In this document: piece after piece, positions 13,181-25,054 of the stretch
Layout of the letters: each line of letters opens with the position of its first letter
How positions within the stretch are numbered: position 1 is the stretch's first letter
Source of the DNA: Ctenosaura bakeri
Taxonomy: Eukaryota > Chordata > Lepidosauria > Squamata > Iguanidae
Assembly: GCA_948474755.1 (NCBI GenBank)
Contig: CAOLHI010000931.1
Span: forward strand, 1,062,001-1,126,000
DNA: 64,000 bases
Direction: 5' to 3'
Made by a program: the position numbers and the translations under genes
The notes under the pieces: generated by a model
The model's input: only the letters and a program-made list of their open reading frames with translations
Told to the model about the DNA's origin: nothing
The model's database searches: none

Positions 13181-13489
13181 CAAAGTCCAAACAAAAATTC
13201 AGAATGATTTCACAGCACCACCAACATGGATAACCTCAGCTGCCACTGTCACCTACTGAGACTGCTGCATCATCTGCAGTGACAACCCAGCAATCAGGCC
13301 CTGGCCAAAACATTTTGCTGCCTTAGGTGAACAAAAAAGATAGCTCTCTCCTTCACTCTACATCCAGATGCCAGCCAGATAACACTGAGAAAGCATCTGC
13401 ATCTCTTGCTGCACTAAAGGGCAGTCGCGTAGGAATGTGGGGGTGGTGGGGATGACTCGCCCCAGGTGGCAATGTTTCTGGAGCGTCCT

Positions 13490-13640
13490 GGTCCATAGCC
13501 ATGCCCCTGCATGCTCTGGCCATGCCCTCACATGCCCTGGTCACACCTCCATGCCCTGCAGCCACACCCCTGCACAGTGGTCACACCCCTTGTGGCATAG
13601 CCCCCCTCCCACGCACCCCCATACGCTCTAAGCTCCACCA
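13490..13640. repeat. Imperfect C-rich tandem repeat
   Basis: Degenerate units of about 15-20 bp built on CATGCCCTGGTCACACC, GCCACACCCCTGCA and similar, roughly six to eight copies. Open frames through it are chance. Confidence 0.6.
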
Positions 13641-14223
13641 CTGCTCAAGGGCAGCAGATTAGGTGAGTGGGTGCCAGGGAGACCACACAACATGCAAAGC
13701 TTCATCTTCCAACATCTCATTGCAGCTCACTCACTGCCCTATCCACCTGCTGCCTCCAAGCATCCACTGCCACAGGCAGACATGCCTCCCACTGTCCTAT
13801 GGAAGGGCTCATCCTAACCATCACTAAGCCTATCAGAGCAGTGTTATAAACTCTTTTACCATCTTTCACACCTCCCTGCTTCCCTGCCTTGTCCCACTCC
13901 AAAGCAACAAGAATAACTGAATTAAATCCACCAGTGCGGACCTGAACACTAACCAGCATATAAAATGCTCCCTCAGGATCTGCCAGCTTTATTGCCCTTG
14001 TAGCACTTTGCAGTCTGTTTAACAACAGGCAGAACAACCATGGCTAAGCAGAGTAAGGCATAAAGGAAGAGGTCAGCATTAATCAGGGCTGTACGATATA
14101 AAATCCCACTCAAGGGGCTAAGAGACAAACCAAGAGAGAACGAATGAGGCCAGCAACTGGGACTCACCTGCTGGAGAGAGAACCTAACTATAACCACTGA
14201 AGTACAGAAAAAATTCTGCTTAC
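13641..14223. other. Intronic DNA 3' of the IIS1 exon
   Basis: Nothing recognised. No exon for IIS2 (PEELTNALEIS-like) is present here or further left. Confidence 0.6.
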
Positions 14224-14585
14224 CTGCTCGTGATACTCAATCCCCATGCTGAGGGTATTGATCAGGATAGCTATCATGATCCCACGTCCAAAGTACTTGC
14301 TATCTACAATCTTCCGAAATGTCTCACAAACCACCTTCCAGAAGGCCAGAAGCTTTAAAGTGTTTCTTCCCCGGGCTTTCCAACGCTGAGGGTCCCTCTG
14401 ATCACTGTAGTGAGCATCCTGGGTAAATTCGTAGACTCCATCACTGTCCGAATCTCCTGTCTCATTGTCTGTCTGCTCTGGTTTATTAGCCAAGGTCTTC
14501 ATGCAGTATGGACAACTATCTGGGTTGCAAGTATTGTCAGGTTTCCCACATTGGCTGGAAATTTTGCAGGAACCTTGACAAGGAC
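14224..14585 (-). CDS. CACNA1G: CACNA1G exon: distal I-II linker and start of IIS1
   Basis: 362-bp exon: two bases finish a Gly codon, then 120 codons. It opens with a Cys-rich block ([12 protein letters not shown], then CNPDSCPYC; six Cys in about 26 residues). An acidic stretch with the conserved [17 protein letters not shown] follows, and it closes with [20 protein letters not shown] and [10 protein letters not shown], the start of the first helix of domain II. Acceptor is TTTCATTTCAG and donor GTAAGC. The next expected residues (PEELTNALEISN in relatives) must lie in an exon left of this window. CPYC followed by an acidic tail and VYEFTQDA is shared by Cav3.1 and Cav3.2; the linker exon decides for Cav3.1. 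Confidence 0.95.
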
Positions 14586-15065
14586 CTGAAATGAAACCAA
14601 ACACATCCCCTTCAATTCGACAAAATTCCCTTCCTGGAGTTCCTTTTCAGGAATCTGAAAAGGACAGGAGCAAATTGTAGCAATTTGCATAGAAAAACTT
14701 GGTAATACTGTATCAGAAATATCTGCCCTTCTTTTGTTTTCTTTATTTAAAAGCAGAGTGATGGCCTCAGACCAATCAGAACATTGTTCATACATATATT
14801 GTTTACCATGATTAGAACTACATTTGAACCATACTGCTGACTATGTATGAACCAAATTCCAAAGGTATGCCCCATTACTTTTGGGATATCTTCAATTAGA
14901 AACTTCTATTGAAGCGGAAAATACCTGGACATTGCTTATTACCATATCCCAATGTATTAAAACACATGGAGATTTGCCATTTTGGAGCTATTTGGTGCTT
15001 CACTTTGAGGTTCAGCACTTCCCTCCAAAAAAAGTGGCTCTGTGCAGCTCTCTGTCTCTCTGTGC

Positions 15066-15104
15066 AGTGTGTGTGTGTGTGTGCGTGTGTGTGTGTGTGC
15101 GCGC
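15066..15104. repeat. (GT)n microsatellite
   Basis: About 19 GT units with two C interruptions, ending in GCGCGC. Confidence 0.95.
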
Positions 15105-15421
15105 AAGTGGTGCTGCCAAAAGTTTAGAGCTCCTTCATTTTATATTTGGTCATCCAGGTGAAAGTGAAAGCAATCAGCTTCTTTGGCACCTGGAATATGA
15201 AAAACTATGCTAATTCATGACTACACCACAACCAGCCAGCTACTTTTGTGCTCCTGCTGTGTGCTGATACTCCAACATTAATAGCTTCCACGGAAAAACT
15301 GTAAAATACTGTCTGGAAGGTATTGCTTGCAGTGGCTGATCCTAGCTGACAGCTGGTTGTCCCTAGGCTCCCCAGCTAACAGTTAGGCTAGAAGACTCCC
15401 CTGCTGCTGTTGGCTATAATG

Positions 15422-15914
15422 CAGGGGTTGGCAAAGTGTGGTCTGTAGGCTACATACAACTCCCCAAGGCTGTGTTTGTGGCCCCCAGCAAAAAAATAAA
15501 AATAATAATAAAAAAAAAATTAAAATGCCCTAGAGAAGGAATGGATGGTATTTCGATTATATGTGAAGGCCCCCTGGCCCACTAAAGCTAAAAAAAAAAA
15601 AAAATCCAATTTTTTTTTTACCTCTAGGAAGCGGGGGGCATTTTCACCACTTTTTGGGCTCCCCTGGGTCAATTTAGGCCCAGGAGAAGCTATATTTGAA
15701 ACAAGAAGTGAACAGGAAAAGACTTCTACTCACTTCCTGTTTTTCAAAAAAAGGCTTCTTCTCAGCCTAAAACAGCTCATGCAGCCTCCAGAACATGGTG
15801 AAATGCCCTTTTGACTTTTAGAGGGTGTTTGGAGTATTTGGGAGGGGGAGATAGGGTGTGTGGCTGTCCAAGGTTTCCTGTGGCCCCTTAACTTTCCAGA
15901 ATTGCCCATCCCTG
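15422..15914. mobile_element. Non-autonomous hAT element
   Basis: 493 bp with inverted ends CAGGGGTTGGCAAAG and AATTGCCCATCCCTG. It is flanked by 8-bp target duplications CTATAATG (15414-15421) and CTGTAATG (15915-15922), 7 of 8 matching. CAGGG ends and an 8-bp duplication are standard for hAT/Charlie-type elements. It has no transposase, and the interior is A/T homopolymer-rich. Confidence 0.85.
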
Positions 15915-16857
15915 CTGTAATGGAAGGTGGAAGTAGTTTCCAGAGTGCATTTTGGGCCTAGTTACAATGTCACTCTCATGCTAAAGTCAGGAGGGGGAAT
16001 CTCTGACTACCTAAGTTGACCTTCGTAAGGCAAATCATAAGATGTTGGATAGCTGGCCATGCATTGCACACATCCAGGAAGTTTCTCTTGTCTAAGGGAC
16101 TTGAACTGGAATGCTACACACCACTGGAAATCTCAGAAGCTGCTTTGCAAAGAAATAATGTATCTTTCTGTTTTACACTCACAGCTTTGCTCATATCTTT
16201 ACAGGATATTATACATGTGAATATAAAAATGTCTGCAGGCATTTGGCTAGCTCCCTGCACACTCCATTTTCAGGCTGAATCCCGTTTAACAATTACATAA
16301 TGTTAAACTTCATTCTATGCTATATTTATTCAGACTTGAGTCCCACAATGTCCAATGAGGCTGGATGCAATGTGCTCTCTAGCCAGCATGTAAAGAATTC
16401 TCACACAGGATTTCCTCAACAAGAAAGATGTCTCAATGGACAAAGATACCCCACTGAGAAAATGGTTAACCACCATGAGATTTTTCACACTGCACAGTAC
16501 TTTTTTTTTTGTCAGAAAAAAATGTGATTTCTACAAAATGGATAGGATTTTTTTTCTGTGTAAAACAAGATGGGAGAGGGGTCGTACAAGAAAACTTTAA
16601 GCAAAAGGAGGTCCTAAAACGCCAAAATGCACCACATTATGTGCAAAAACTTCTTAATTTTGCCCAGCAGGTTGAAAATTTTGAATTTTTTTTCTTGCTT
16701 GCAAGAGCAAAATGAATGAAGACTTATACCCCTTCTCTCAAGTAAATGTCCATAAGAATTGCAAACAAAAGAAACCACCATCCTAAAATCTATAGATGAA
16801 CAATCAGCAATTCACATTTTTTCACTATTAAAATATAATGTGGATATAAGTAGGAAG
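15915..16857. other. Unannotated intronic DNA
   Basis: No exon or repeat family recognised. Confidence 0.5.
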
Positions 16858-17260
16858 TAGAGTTGCCAAGTGTCTTTTATTGTAAGGCATGCCCCTTATT
16901 AGACAACCAGAAAGCTTGTTCTTTATAGAGCTGGCAGGTGTCCCTCATTATATTGCTTGTCCCCTATATGAGAGTTGGAAAGCTTTTCCTTTTATCGAGA
17001 CAGAACAATGTTCTTAAAAAAGTCTCATTTTGGGGGGGATGTGCCCTTCATAAAATCAGAAATGTCTGCACCATGTAATTATGCATATACAATATATTAA
17101 TTTTATAGAGAAACACAAGACTAAGTAAACTGAAATCAATACTTTCATTTGGTATTTAGGCAGAACACAACTTGCTAAGAGATGCTTCCTTATTGTCAGT
17201 GCTGCATGCCATGAATTTCAACTATCTCTTATTGCTATTTTGAAAAAACTGGCAACACTA
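16858..17260. mobile_element. Non-autonomous hAT-like element
   Basis: 403 bp with inverted ends TAGAGTTGCCAAGTG and AACTGGCAACACTA. Flanks GTAGGAAG (16850-16857) and ACAGGAAG (17261-17268) match at 6 of 8 bases, consistent with an old 8-bp duplication. Internally CCTTATTA and GCTTGTCCCC blocks repeat loosely. No coding capacity. Confidence 0.7.
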
Positions 17261-17854
17261 ACAGGAAGTAACAGTTGCCAAGATAAACATGTATTATCAG
17301 GGTTACATAGCCTTAATTATATAATGGCATTTGTGAACAGATTTCTTTCTTTCATTGCTTTTAGACAAATCATAACACAAAACTGACTCTAAGGCTGTTG
17401 GGAAGATTATTCTGGTTCTACAGAAAGCCTGAAGACTTGTGAGCAGAACCATTTATTTACACATGAGGGTCAAGACTGTAGTGAATGCCAGTGGAGCAGG
17501 AAGACCTGCCAGCCTAATCATGCCAGATTGCCACATTTGGCTTTGTGGAAGTGGCAACTGTAAATGGGACTCCTGCTTTCCTTCCACCGAGAAGCCTGGG
17601 ATGCTTTGCATAACTTGCATTATGGTCCATTGTACAAGCAGTATGACTCACTAGAATCCTGGCCAATATACCTAGTTGACAGACAAAATACAAATATAGC
17701 ACTTCTAAATACAGGCAAGTCAAGAGATGGCTGTTTAAAGTGGAAAGTCTGAGTCTGGAATGCCTTCTTCATGTCAGTTTCCTATTGATATGAAGGATTT
17801 CAGCAGCTTAAGAGGACCTCTATTTGTTACCAGTATGAACTGACTTCATGTGTA

Positions 17855-18070
17855 TCATGTGCCTTCAAGATATTTCTGACCAATGGTTACCCCAAGGCAA
17901 ACCTATCATGGCATTTGTTAAGAGGGGGTTTGCCTTTGCCTTTCTGTGAGGCTGAGAGAGTGTGATTTGCCCAACATCACTCAATGGGTTTTCATTGCTA
18001 AGCGGAGATCTGAACCCTGGTCTCCAGAGCTGGAGTCCAGAGCTCAAACCATTACACCATTCTGGTTCCT
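17855..18070 (-). repeat. tRNA-like SINE with Bov-B-type tail
   Basis: Nearly full length. Tail ATGTGCCTTCAAGATATTTC, middle GTTTGCCTTTGCCTTTC, head GATCTGAACCCTGGTCTCCA then CTCAAACCATTACACCATTC. It lies about 370 bp 3' (in gene sense) of the linker exon, in gene-sense orientation. Confidence 0.9.
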
Positions 18071-18436
18071 CTTTGAACCGATCTACTATGCATTTTTCAA
18101 ACTTTTTCATTTTCCCAGGTTTCCCAAAGTAAATTTTGATAATTTCACTAGAAAGCTTTCTCCCTCCAAAAAAACTACCAAAAATTACAACAGAACAAAC
18201 AAAAAACCAGAGCAACCTCAAATTAATAAGTAACTTATGAATCAGTTTCTTTCAATTCTTTATTATTCAATCCCAGTTTCGAATGGAGGGCAAGCTGAAT
18301 TGTCTGAGTATTACCTTACTTTAATCCCACAGTTTATCAATGACAGTCCAGACTGATCAGAAAAGAGGGAAGATTAATAACTCTCTTTTCCTCCACAAAA
18401 GTCATGTACTATCTGCCACCCAGCCTTAGCACTCAC

Positions 18437-19226
18437 CAGTGCTCTGAGTCTCCAGTAGTTTCTGCATTGGACTGTAAGGTCCTGGAGGGATGTTAAGGTT
18501 CATCAGTGTGCTAGTCCCAGGGTTTAGTGTGGGTTCTCCTAAGCCTTTCAGCAGCTCATGGGAGGTACTCGGGTGCACCGTAGGGTACACCTTGCTGCCA
18601 ACCACAGTCCTGGGAAGCACCTCTGGTCCAGGCAAGCTGAGACCAGGCTGAGGGAGAGATGATCTGCAGTGAATTGGCTCAAAATGACAGTCAGCGTGGT
18701 AGATGCTGTGAACAGATTCAGTATTGCTGGAGGCAGCATGAGGATTGGCTGTAGGAGGGAGCATCAGCCTGTTGGCACCATTGTGAAGTGAGCTAGTGTC
18801 AACGTCACTGATTTCTGGACTGGCACGTGGAGCCTGTAGGCTTCCGTTGCCCAGGTGATAGTGGTGGTGGTGGTGATGGTGATGGTGAATGAGATGGTGA
18901 ACTGATGATCTTTTCCGTGGCCGATGCTTGCACGGTTGTTTCTCTGCACTGCTCCTGCTGCCTGGGCTAGAGAGCAACCCCATCTTCACCCCTGTTGTTC
19001 GGTAAACTTCCACCAGTTGTTTGCTGGCCTTTCGAAGTATGTAGACAAGATATTTGAGGAGCTCATCATAGCAACTTCCTGGCTCTGAAAAACTGGCCAA
19101 AGTGCTTGCATTGGAGAGGTAGCGGATTCGCTGCTCCTTCATCAGTTGACTCTCACGCTGCTTGGTCTCTGAGAACTGAGTTGCAATGACAACTAGGCAG
19201 AGGTTTATCATGAAGAAAGAGCCCAC
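18437..19226 (-). CDS. CACNA1G: CACNA1G exon: end of IS6 and most of the I-II cytoplasmic linker
   Basis: 790-bp exon, 263 codons plus one base, open throughout. Its first codon is GTG read as Val inside the protein, not a start. Residues 1-20 ([20 protein letters not shown]) finish IS6. About 21-75 ([20 protein letters not shown], then [20 protein letters not shown]) is the proximal linker, known in T-type channels as the gating brake, a helix-loop-helix that stabilises the closed state. Near residue 110 there is a run of nine histidines (SVHHLI, H9, YHLGNGS) encoded by mixed CAC and CAT codons. Distal motifs include [30 protein letters not shown] and [20 protein letters not shown]. This low-complexity distal part is the most variable and differs clearly from mammals as I recall them. 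Acceptor is CCCTTTTAG and donor GTGAGT. Confidence 0.96.
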
Positions 19227-19910
19227 CTAAAAGGGTAGAGGAGAGCGATTAATCTGATCATGAAGCAAGAAATCTGGAACACACATACCTGAGAGAGTGT
19301 AACAGACTTAGGGAGCTCAAACAGGTATACATAGAATTTCATCATATAGTGGAACAAAAATGATTCTGCCCCAAATACCTTAATTCTTAATCCCAGGACA
19401 GTGGTCTGAAGGCACCAAACAGGTCTGATTCTGGAGTGTGGCTACTGGTACTAGAATTTTTGTGAATTCTATCTATATCACTTTGAGTTCCCTTACTGAA
19501 CAAAAGTGAGACAAAGCTGTAGGGTTCAGTCCAGACTAACCAGGTAATCCTACCAGAGTTTAGGAAACAAAGATGTAAAGCAGTTCAATAGCACCTTTGT
19601 GACTAATAGGGAAGAATAAATTTCTAAAATGTTTGGACTACAATTTCTGGAATCTGGCTATGGCCATGCTGGCTGGAGAATTCTGGGAGTAGAAAATGCA
19701 GGTTTTTTAAGGTCTGAATTATACACATGTTCGCTCAGAAGTAAGTGCCACTAAATTCAGTAGGGTTTATTCCCATGAGAGAGTGGTATCAAATTGCAGC
19801 CTGTTAGTTTCCAAGAAAATTAAGGGACTTAAATTATGACTATTTTCTGTCATTTTATTGAGTAGGAACCAAATTTGACAGTCTTAGTCTCTATCTAACG
19901 AATATATAAA
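19227..19910. other. Intronic DNA upstream of the linker exon
   Basis: Nothing recognised except a short TTCTGGGAGTAGAAAATG stretch near 19680 that resembles common reptile repeat ends. Confidence 0.45.
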
Positions 19911-20388
19911 TATAGTCCTCCCTCCACATTCATGGGTCTGACCTTCACAAATCTGATTTTGATGATGCTCCTACTTGCCTCCCTCCCATTTTCCTCCCCC
20001 CTCCCTTGCATTCCTCACTCCAGGCTTGCGAGGCTTGTGTTTAAAATGGAGTTTTTTTCTCGTTTGGGTGAGCAAAGCCCCCTTCTACATTGGCTGCTGA
20101 CTGGTCAGGTGCTCTCTTTGCTCATTCCTCCTTTTTCAAGATGGCCACAGGAAACAATTAGAAGCCCAGAACTCCCCTCTTCTCTGAGGGGAAAGTACCA
20201 GTAAGCTTTTTAGCTTGTCTTTTTCCCCCTCTCCCAAGGCTTCGCCAGAGGCAAAGGAATGGTAGGAGGGAAATCTCCAGAGAGGACTGGGAGGAGGATT
20301 GCAGGGATGGGGGAGTTATTTACAGTTTTTCCACTTTCATGAGGGGTTCTGTGCCCCAAACCCTTGTGAATGTGGAGGGGCTACTGTA
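19911..20388. mobile_element. Palindromic non-autonomous DNA element (TACAGTC-end family)
   Basis: Ends TAGTCCTCCCTCCACATTCA and GAATGTGGAGGGGCTACTGTA are inverted copies. The same family occurs at 40621, 41672 and 61712. The middle of this copy differs from the others. No matching flanking duplication was seen. Confidence 0.7.
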
Positions 20389-20635
20389 ACCGTAGAGAGT
20401 AGAGATGGTGATTTTTTTTAAAAAAAATTGGCCACACTGGGAACAGCACTTACTTATTTACAACTTTCCACAGACCAACAGTGGGAAAGGTCAAAGCCAC
20501 TTACACATCTTTATTTGAATCCATTCATAGTCACCCCCTCCTTACCTCCTTCATATACAAAATCACATTCCCAGACTTAGCTGATTTTAGAATAGATTAG
20601 AATAGATTTTTTGAGGGGAGGGAGAAAGCACAGTA

Positions 20636-20716
20636 GGAGGGAGGGAGGGAGGGAAGGAGGGAAGGAAGGAAGGAAGGAAGGAAGGAAGGAAGGAAGGAAG
20701 GAAGGAAGGAAGGAAG
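20636..20716. repeat. (GGAA)n microsatellite
   Basis: GGGAGGGAGG grading into about 15 perfect GGAA units, purine-only on the plus strand. Confidence 0.97.
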
Positions 20717-20721
20717 GATTT

Positions 20722-20936
20722 TGTTGCTGTCATGTACCTTCATATCAACTTTGATTTCATGGTGGCCCCATCCTTAGGTTTTCTTGACTGATTTATTCAG
20801 AGGAGGTTTGCCATTGCCTTCCTCATGGGCTGAAGGACCGTGACATGTCCAAGGTCACTGGGGGTTTCCAGGGCTAAACAAAGCTTTGAACCCTGATCTC
20901 CCAGAATCCTGGCTCCTGTACCACACTGGCTCCTAA
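20722..20936 (-). repeat. tRNA-like SINE with Bov-B-type tail
   Basis: Reverse-complement copy directly after the GGAA array. Tail GTACCTTCATATCAACTTTG, middle GAGGTTTGCCATTGCCTTCC, head GCTTTGAACCCTGATCTCCC. The array may have grown from the SINE's own 3' end or flank. Confidence 0.88.
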
Positions 20937-23632
20937 GGAAGGGTCGACTCAACTCAAATATGTAGAGGGGAAAACTCTCACTGGTTCTCGGAAGGACTTT
21001 TGGGGCCAATCAGCCATATGGATGGTGTTTCTGGTAGAAAGGCTGTGGTGTCTGGAAAAGAGAGGGGCCAACCATTTCCTCTCAAGCTGAATGCATCCCT
21101 GTAATCAGCTCTGTGGTGCAAAGTAGTTGCTTAACAAAAAGCTTCCAGTTGCCAACAAGAAATGCAAATGACAGAATTTGCATGTTCTGCTTCAAGGAAA
21201 GCAAACTAATCTGTAGAAATGCCTCTGGAAAACTCATGAACAGATCACTGAGGCAATGCTGCTTACAGATTTTGGGGATGACAGGTGAATTTAGCAAAGG
21301 TGCCCCAGCCTCCTTGCCACTGTTCCCACTGCCCATTCACTTGCCCCTTCCCTCTGGGCCCAGAAGGAGAGGCACAAGGCAAGTGGAGGTAGCTGCTCCT
21401 TCTCCTTGCTGTTGTCCCTCCTCAGCAATGCAAGGCAGGCAAACAGGCAGTGACAGCAAGGAGGAGCAGAATGGTTAGAAGATGTAGAGGCAAACAGCAG
21501 TGCTCCTACTGGAGTGTGGGCCCCGACAGATGTCTAGTGATGTCAACTTCTAGTGCTGCCCTTTTCGAAGGTAGAAACCTTCCCCTCTTGCAGTCAGGGA
21601 TATACTGATGCTCTTAGACCTTAGAGAGCCACTTGGGAAGCACACGGGTGTTTAAAAATGTTACTACAGGAATTGGCTCATAACCAAGGCTGCTTTCATA
21701 GCATTCAAAAGATAGCATCGAGCTCATTCCAAGATGAGAGAGAGCAGCCAGTCTCCTCTGTGACTCACACAGGGCCATTTTCTGTCCTGCTTTCCCTTCT
21801 TTCACATCAAAGATACTTGAGCTTTCTCACCTCAGGGACTCCCACTCCTTAGCTCCACAGATGACATCACAGCCCAAGTAGAACAGGGATTTACTTTGAT
21901 TTCAAAGGGTTTCTCTAATTTTTGCTTCTTGGGAGTCAGCGCTTGTAATTATCACAATTCAGAAGCATTTTAAGTTTTTTTTCTCCCATGCATTCACTTG
22001 AAACCTTTTCATGACAGATTCTTCCCTTGCAGAGAGGTTGGCAAGCAGCTTTTGTGCACAGATCTTTTCCTTTGTTAACTGCAATTGTGGAGATGTTGCT
22101 ACCCAACAACAGCAGCTGTTTGCAGCCAAAGATTTGATAATTTACTCTGAAACAGGCTTTTCATTAGGCTGTTATTTTCTGTAGATCAAGATCATTATTT
22201 AGTCTGAATGTCTTGAAAAGAAACCAATAAATAGGCCTTCTCTCCTGGCTACCTTAAATCAACAGATACACTATCCATTCATACCATCTGAGTGGTAAGA
22301 AGATGCTGATTCATCTTCTTTGGCATTGCTTTCTTTCCAGGGGTCCTGAGCAGGAAGCTGCAATGCTGAATGATATGCCATTGAGAAGGAAAAGAAAGGT
22401 GCACATTTACCATATATCAGCTGCTTATGGAGTGGCTGATCAATCTGTTTAAATGTGAATATATCAGGTAACTGCCACCCAAGCCCTTAGGTGACTTTAC
22501 TTAAGACAATGTAGCTGGGCTCTGACTGAAGGATTGGGCTTCCTGCAATGCATTTTTCCTTCATTCCCCAAGTTTCTAGCATTTCAGTAACTTAAAACTT
22601 CAGCTGAGAATTCAGAGATACAGTTTAGGTTTAGGTGTTCAAAGAAAAGGGACAGGCAAATTACTAAGGGAATGCAAACACAGAAAATACCAGAGTTCTA
22701 GGTATGGATATTTTCAGTATCTGTTCAATGCTAGAAATATAGGGACTGAAGGAAAATTTCATTTGCAGGGGATAAATCTTATCGGGGGTTGGGGGGGACA
22801 ATGCCCTCATCCACACACACCCCATAGCTACACCGCAGGAAGCTCACTAGACTTCTCTACTCAACATTAGGCCTGGCCTCAGTTAGTCATACTTAGAGAT
22901 ATCACTTTGAGATACTGTTTTGAATAAGGTAAGCAGTAGGAGGTGTTGACTCCCATCTCAGTGAGGCAGTGAATCCTCTTTGGAGTCTAGTTGATCTTTA
23001 AACGAGCTATTCAAAGTATGTTGCACCCAGTTTGGAAAACTGAGTCAGCACCTTGAATAGTTCCTTTAAAGTTTAGAGCCGGCATTGATGGGAAGCAGTG
23101 TATACATTAATTGCATCCTCCTCCTCCTCTTCCTCCAGCTCCAATAGCTTCTAGATTACATCACAGGCAGCCCAGTCCTCTGTGTGGGGGGATGGTGAAA
23201 CTCCCTGTTTCTCCTGTGTTGCTTCCAGTCACGCCTGCTTTCAGGCCACAAGCAAAAATGGGTAGTTTGCCTCCTTTTTCTTCCCAATGGCTTCCTAAAT
23301 CTCCTGAGTCTTCAGTTGCTGGCTAGGTGGTGGGGACTGCTGAGCATGTGACCCAGTTGCACATGCTCAGACCTTTCCCTCAGTGACCCAGAGAAACACA
23401 GAAGGAAGCAACAGACCAGCTATAAAGGGATCAATACATTTAGGTCTCCTCTGCCTGACCAGGACCAGTAAATCTCGCCCATGAAGTATTGGGCAGGAAA
23501 AGTTGCTGAGACAATTGCAGTCATTCCTGACTATCCTTAAAATATAATAAAAGTTAATTGCTCCAGAACCTGCCCAGTGTGACAAGCACAAAACAGCAGG
23601 AGGAGGAAGCATCTGCAGCACAGAGAAAGGAG
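20937..23632. other. Intronic DNA, mostly unannotated
   Basis: No exon or repeat family recognised. 21880-22260 reads as repeat-free, AT-rich sequence and is a possible conserved non-coding element. A short (CTC)n lies near 23117. Confidence 0.45.
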
Positions 23633-23671
23633 TGTGTGTGTGTGTGAGAGAGAGTGTGTGTGAGAGAGAGC

Positions 23672-23732
<61 letters not shown>
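23633..23732. repeat. Self-complementary compound microsatellite
   Basis: Order of arrays: (GT)n, (GA)n, (GT)n, (GA)n, CC, (TC)n, (AC)n. The GT/GA half and the TC/AC half are reverse complements about the CC at 23671-23672, so the block can fold into a long hairpin. Open frames crossing it on both strands are meaningless. Confidence 0.93.
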
Positions 23733-23735
<3 letters not shown>

Positions 23736-24079
23736 GTATGAAGGCTTTGTGTATGTGTGTGTCAGGGGCTGTATTTCTGTGCTTTCTCTCTATGCATAAA
23801 AAGGAAGAAGGAAGGGGGAGAACTAAAACTAGGAATGGGCCAACCAAAACTTTGAATCCTTGAATCCTGGCCAAGGATTCAAGATTTGGGAATCTGAATC
23901 CCGGTGCCAAAATGTTGAACTGAATCTTTCAAATCCACCAACCAAGTTTGTTTGTTGCTATTCAAAATTGGTGCCATGGGAACACCAAAAACCTGATTGG
24001 CTGGTGGGTCCCTGGGTGAGCGAAAATTGTGGCATAAAGCCCTGAGTGCACATGCGCCAGAAGCTGCCTGTGCTTTCTT

Positions 24080-24245
24080 GGGCTGTGTGCTCGGCCATCC
24101 ACTTGGCCTATGTGCTTGCCTGCCCGCTCAGGCTGTGAGCTTGCCTGCCCGCTCGGGCTGTGCACTTACCCGCCTGCTCAGGCTGTGAGCTTGTTCATCC
24201 ACCTACTCGCTCAAACTATGAGCTTGCCTGCTCGTGCTGCCTGCC
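24080..24245. repeat. Minisatellite inside the hAT-like element
   Basis: About six degenerate units of roughly 25 bp of the type TGAGCTTGCCTGCCCGCTC followed by GGGCTG. Confidence 0.75.
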
Positions 24246-24299
24246 TGTGCCCGCAGCTGCCTCCTTCTGCAAGGTAATAATTATTCTTCTCTATTCTTT

Positions 24300-24545
24300 T
24301 GACTTGAGACTGAAGGGTAGGGATTGGGACTGGAGTAGAGACATGACTTGAAAGGCCCTTGCAGGACTTGAGACTGGACTTCAGGGTGCAGAATTGAGAC
24401 TAGACTAGAGACTGGTTGTTGTTTTTTAAATGTCTTGTTGCAGGACTTGAGACTGGACTTGAGACTGCAGGGTACAGATCTGAGACTGGACTAGTGACTA
24501 CTTTTTTTTAAGTGCCTTCCTTGTTGCAAGACTTGAGACTTGATT
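24300..24545. repeat. Degenerate tandem array inside the hAT-like element
   Basis: Three units of about 65-90 bp each begin GCAGGACTTGAGACTGGA or similar and end in TTTTTTAA(A)TG(C)CTT..TTG. The core GACTTGAGACT also repeats within units. Confidence 0.7.
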
Positions 24546-25054
24546 GGATGGTACAGTCTTCTTGAGATTTCAAGGACAGCTGAAAGATTCCTTTGCATAG
24601 CTCCCTTGCAAAGCTCTTTGAGACACAATTCTGGGGTTTGTAGTTTTACAAGATGTCACAGCCTTCTCTGCCAAAGTGTGCTGATGCAGCATCAAATTAC
24701 AAACCCCAGGATGCCATAAGGAGCTATGCAAAGAAAATCCAGTTTTGACCTGGGTTATATCTTGTTGGTTGATATGGCATCTGAATAGTCTAAACAGCCA
24801 GATGTGTTTTGACGTAACAGTCTTCTTCAGTGGCCAGATTTTTCTTCAAATCTCTTGTGCCTCTCACAAATAAATTATACAGTAGTTGCAAAAAGAAGGA
24901 ATCTTCCATAACTCCTCCAGTCTGGAGGAGATTCCTTCTTGACCTGGATTATCTCTGTACTGTAGCATGTGGCCCTGTTTACACAGGCAAGAAAATGTGG
25001 GATTAATCCACATATTCCTACCTGTGTGGAAACATGTCATTTTCAACCTGGGGA

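Noticed and set aside
14188..14604. Longer start for the IIS1 exon (reading MFGFISG before GPCQGS)
   Set aside because: Those residues are intron-coded upstream of a good CAG acceptor at 14586-14588. The exon begins at 14585.
19224..19226. GTG at the 5' edge of the linker exon as a start codon
   Set aside because: It is the internal Val of IIVGSFF, directly after a splice acceptor and continuing helix IS6.
24080..24545. CRISPR-like repeat array
   Set aside because: Units are degenerate and contiguous, with no unique spacers, inside a vertebrate transposon.
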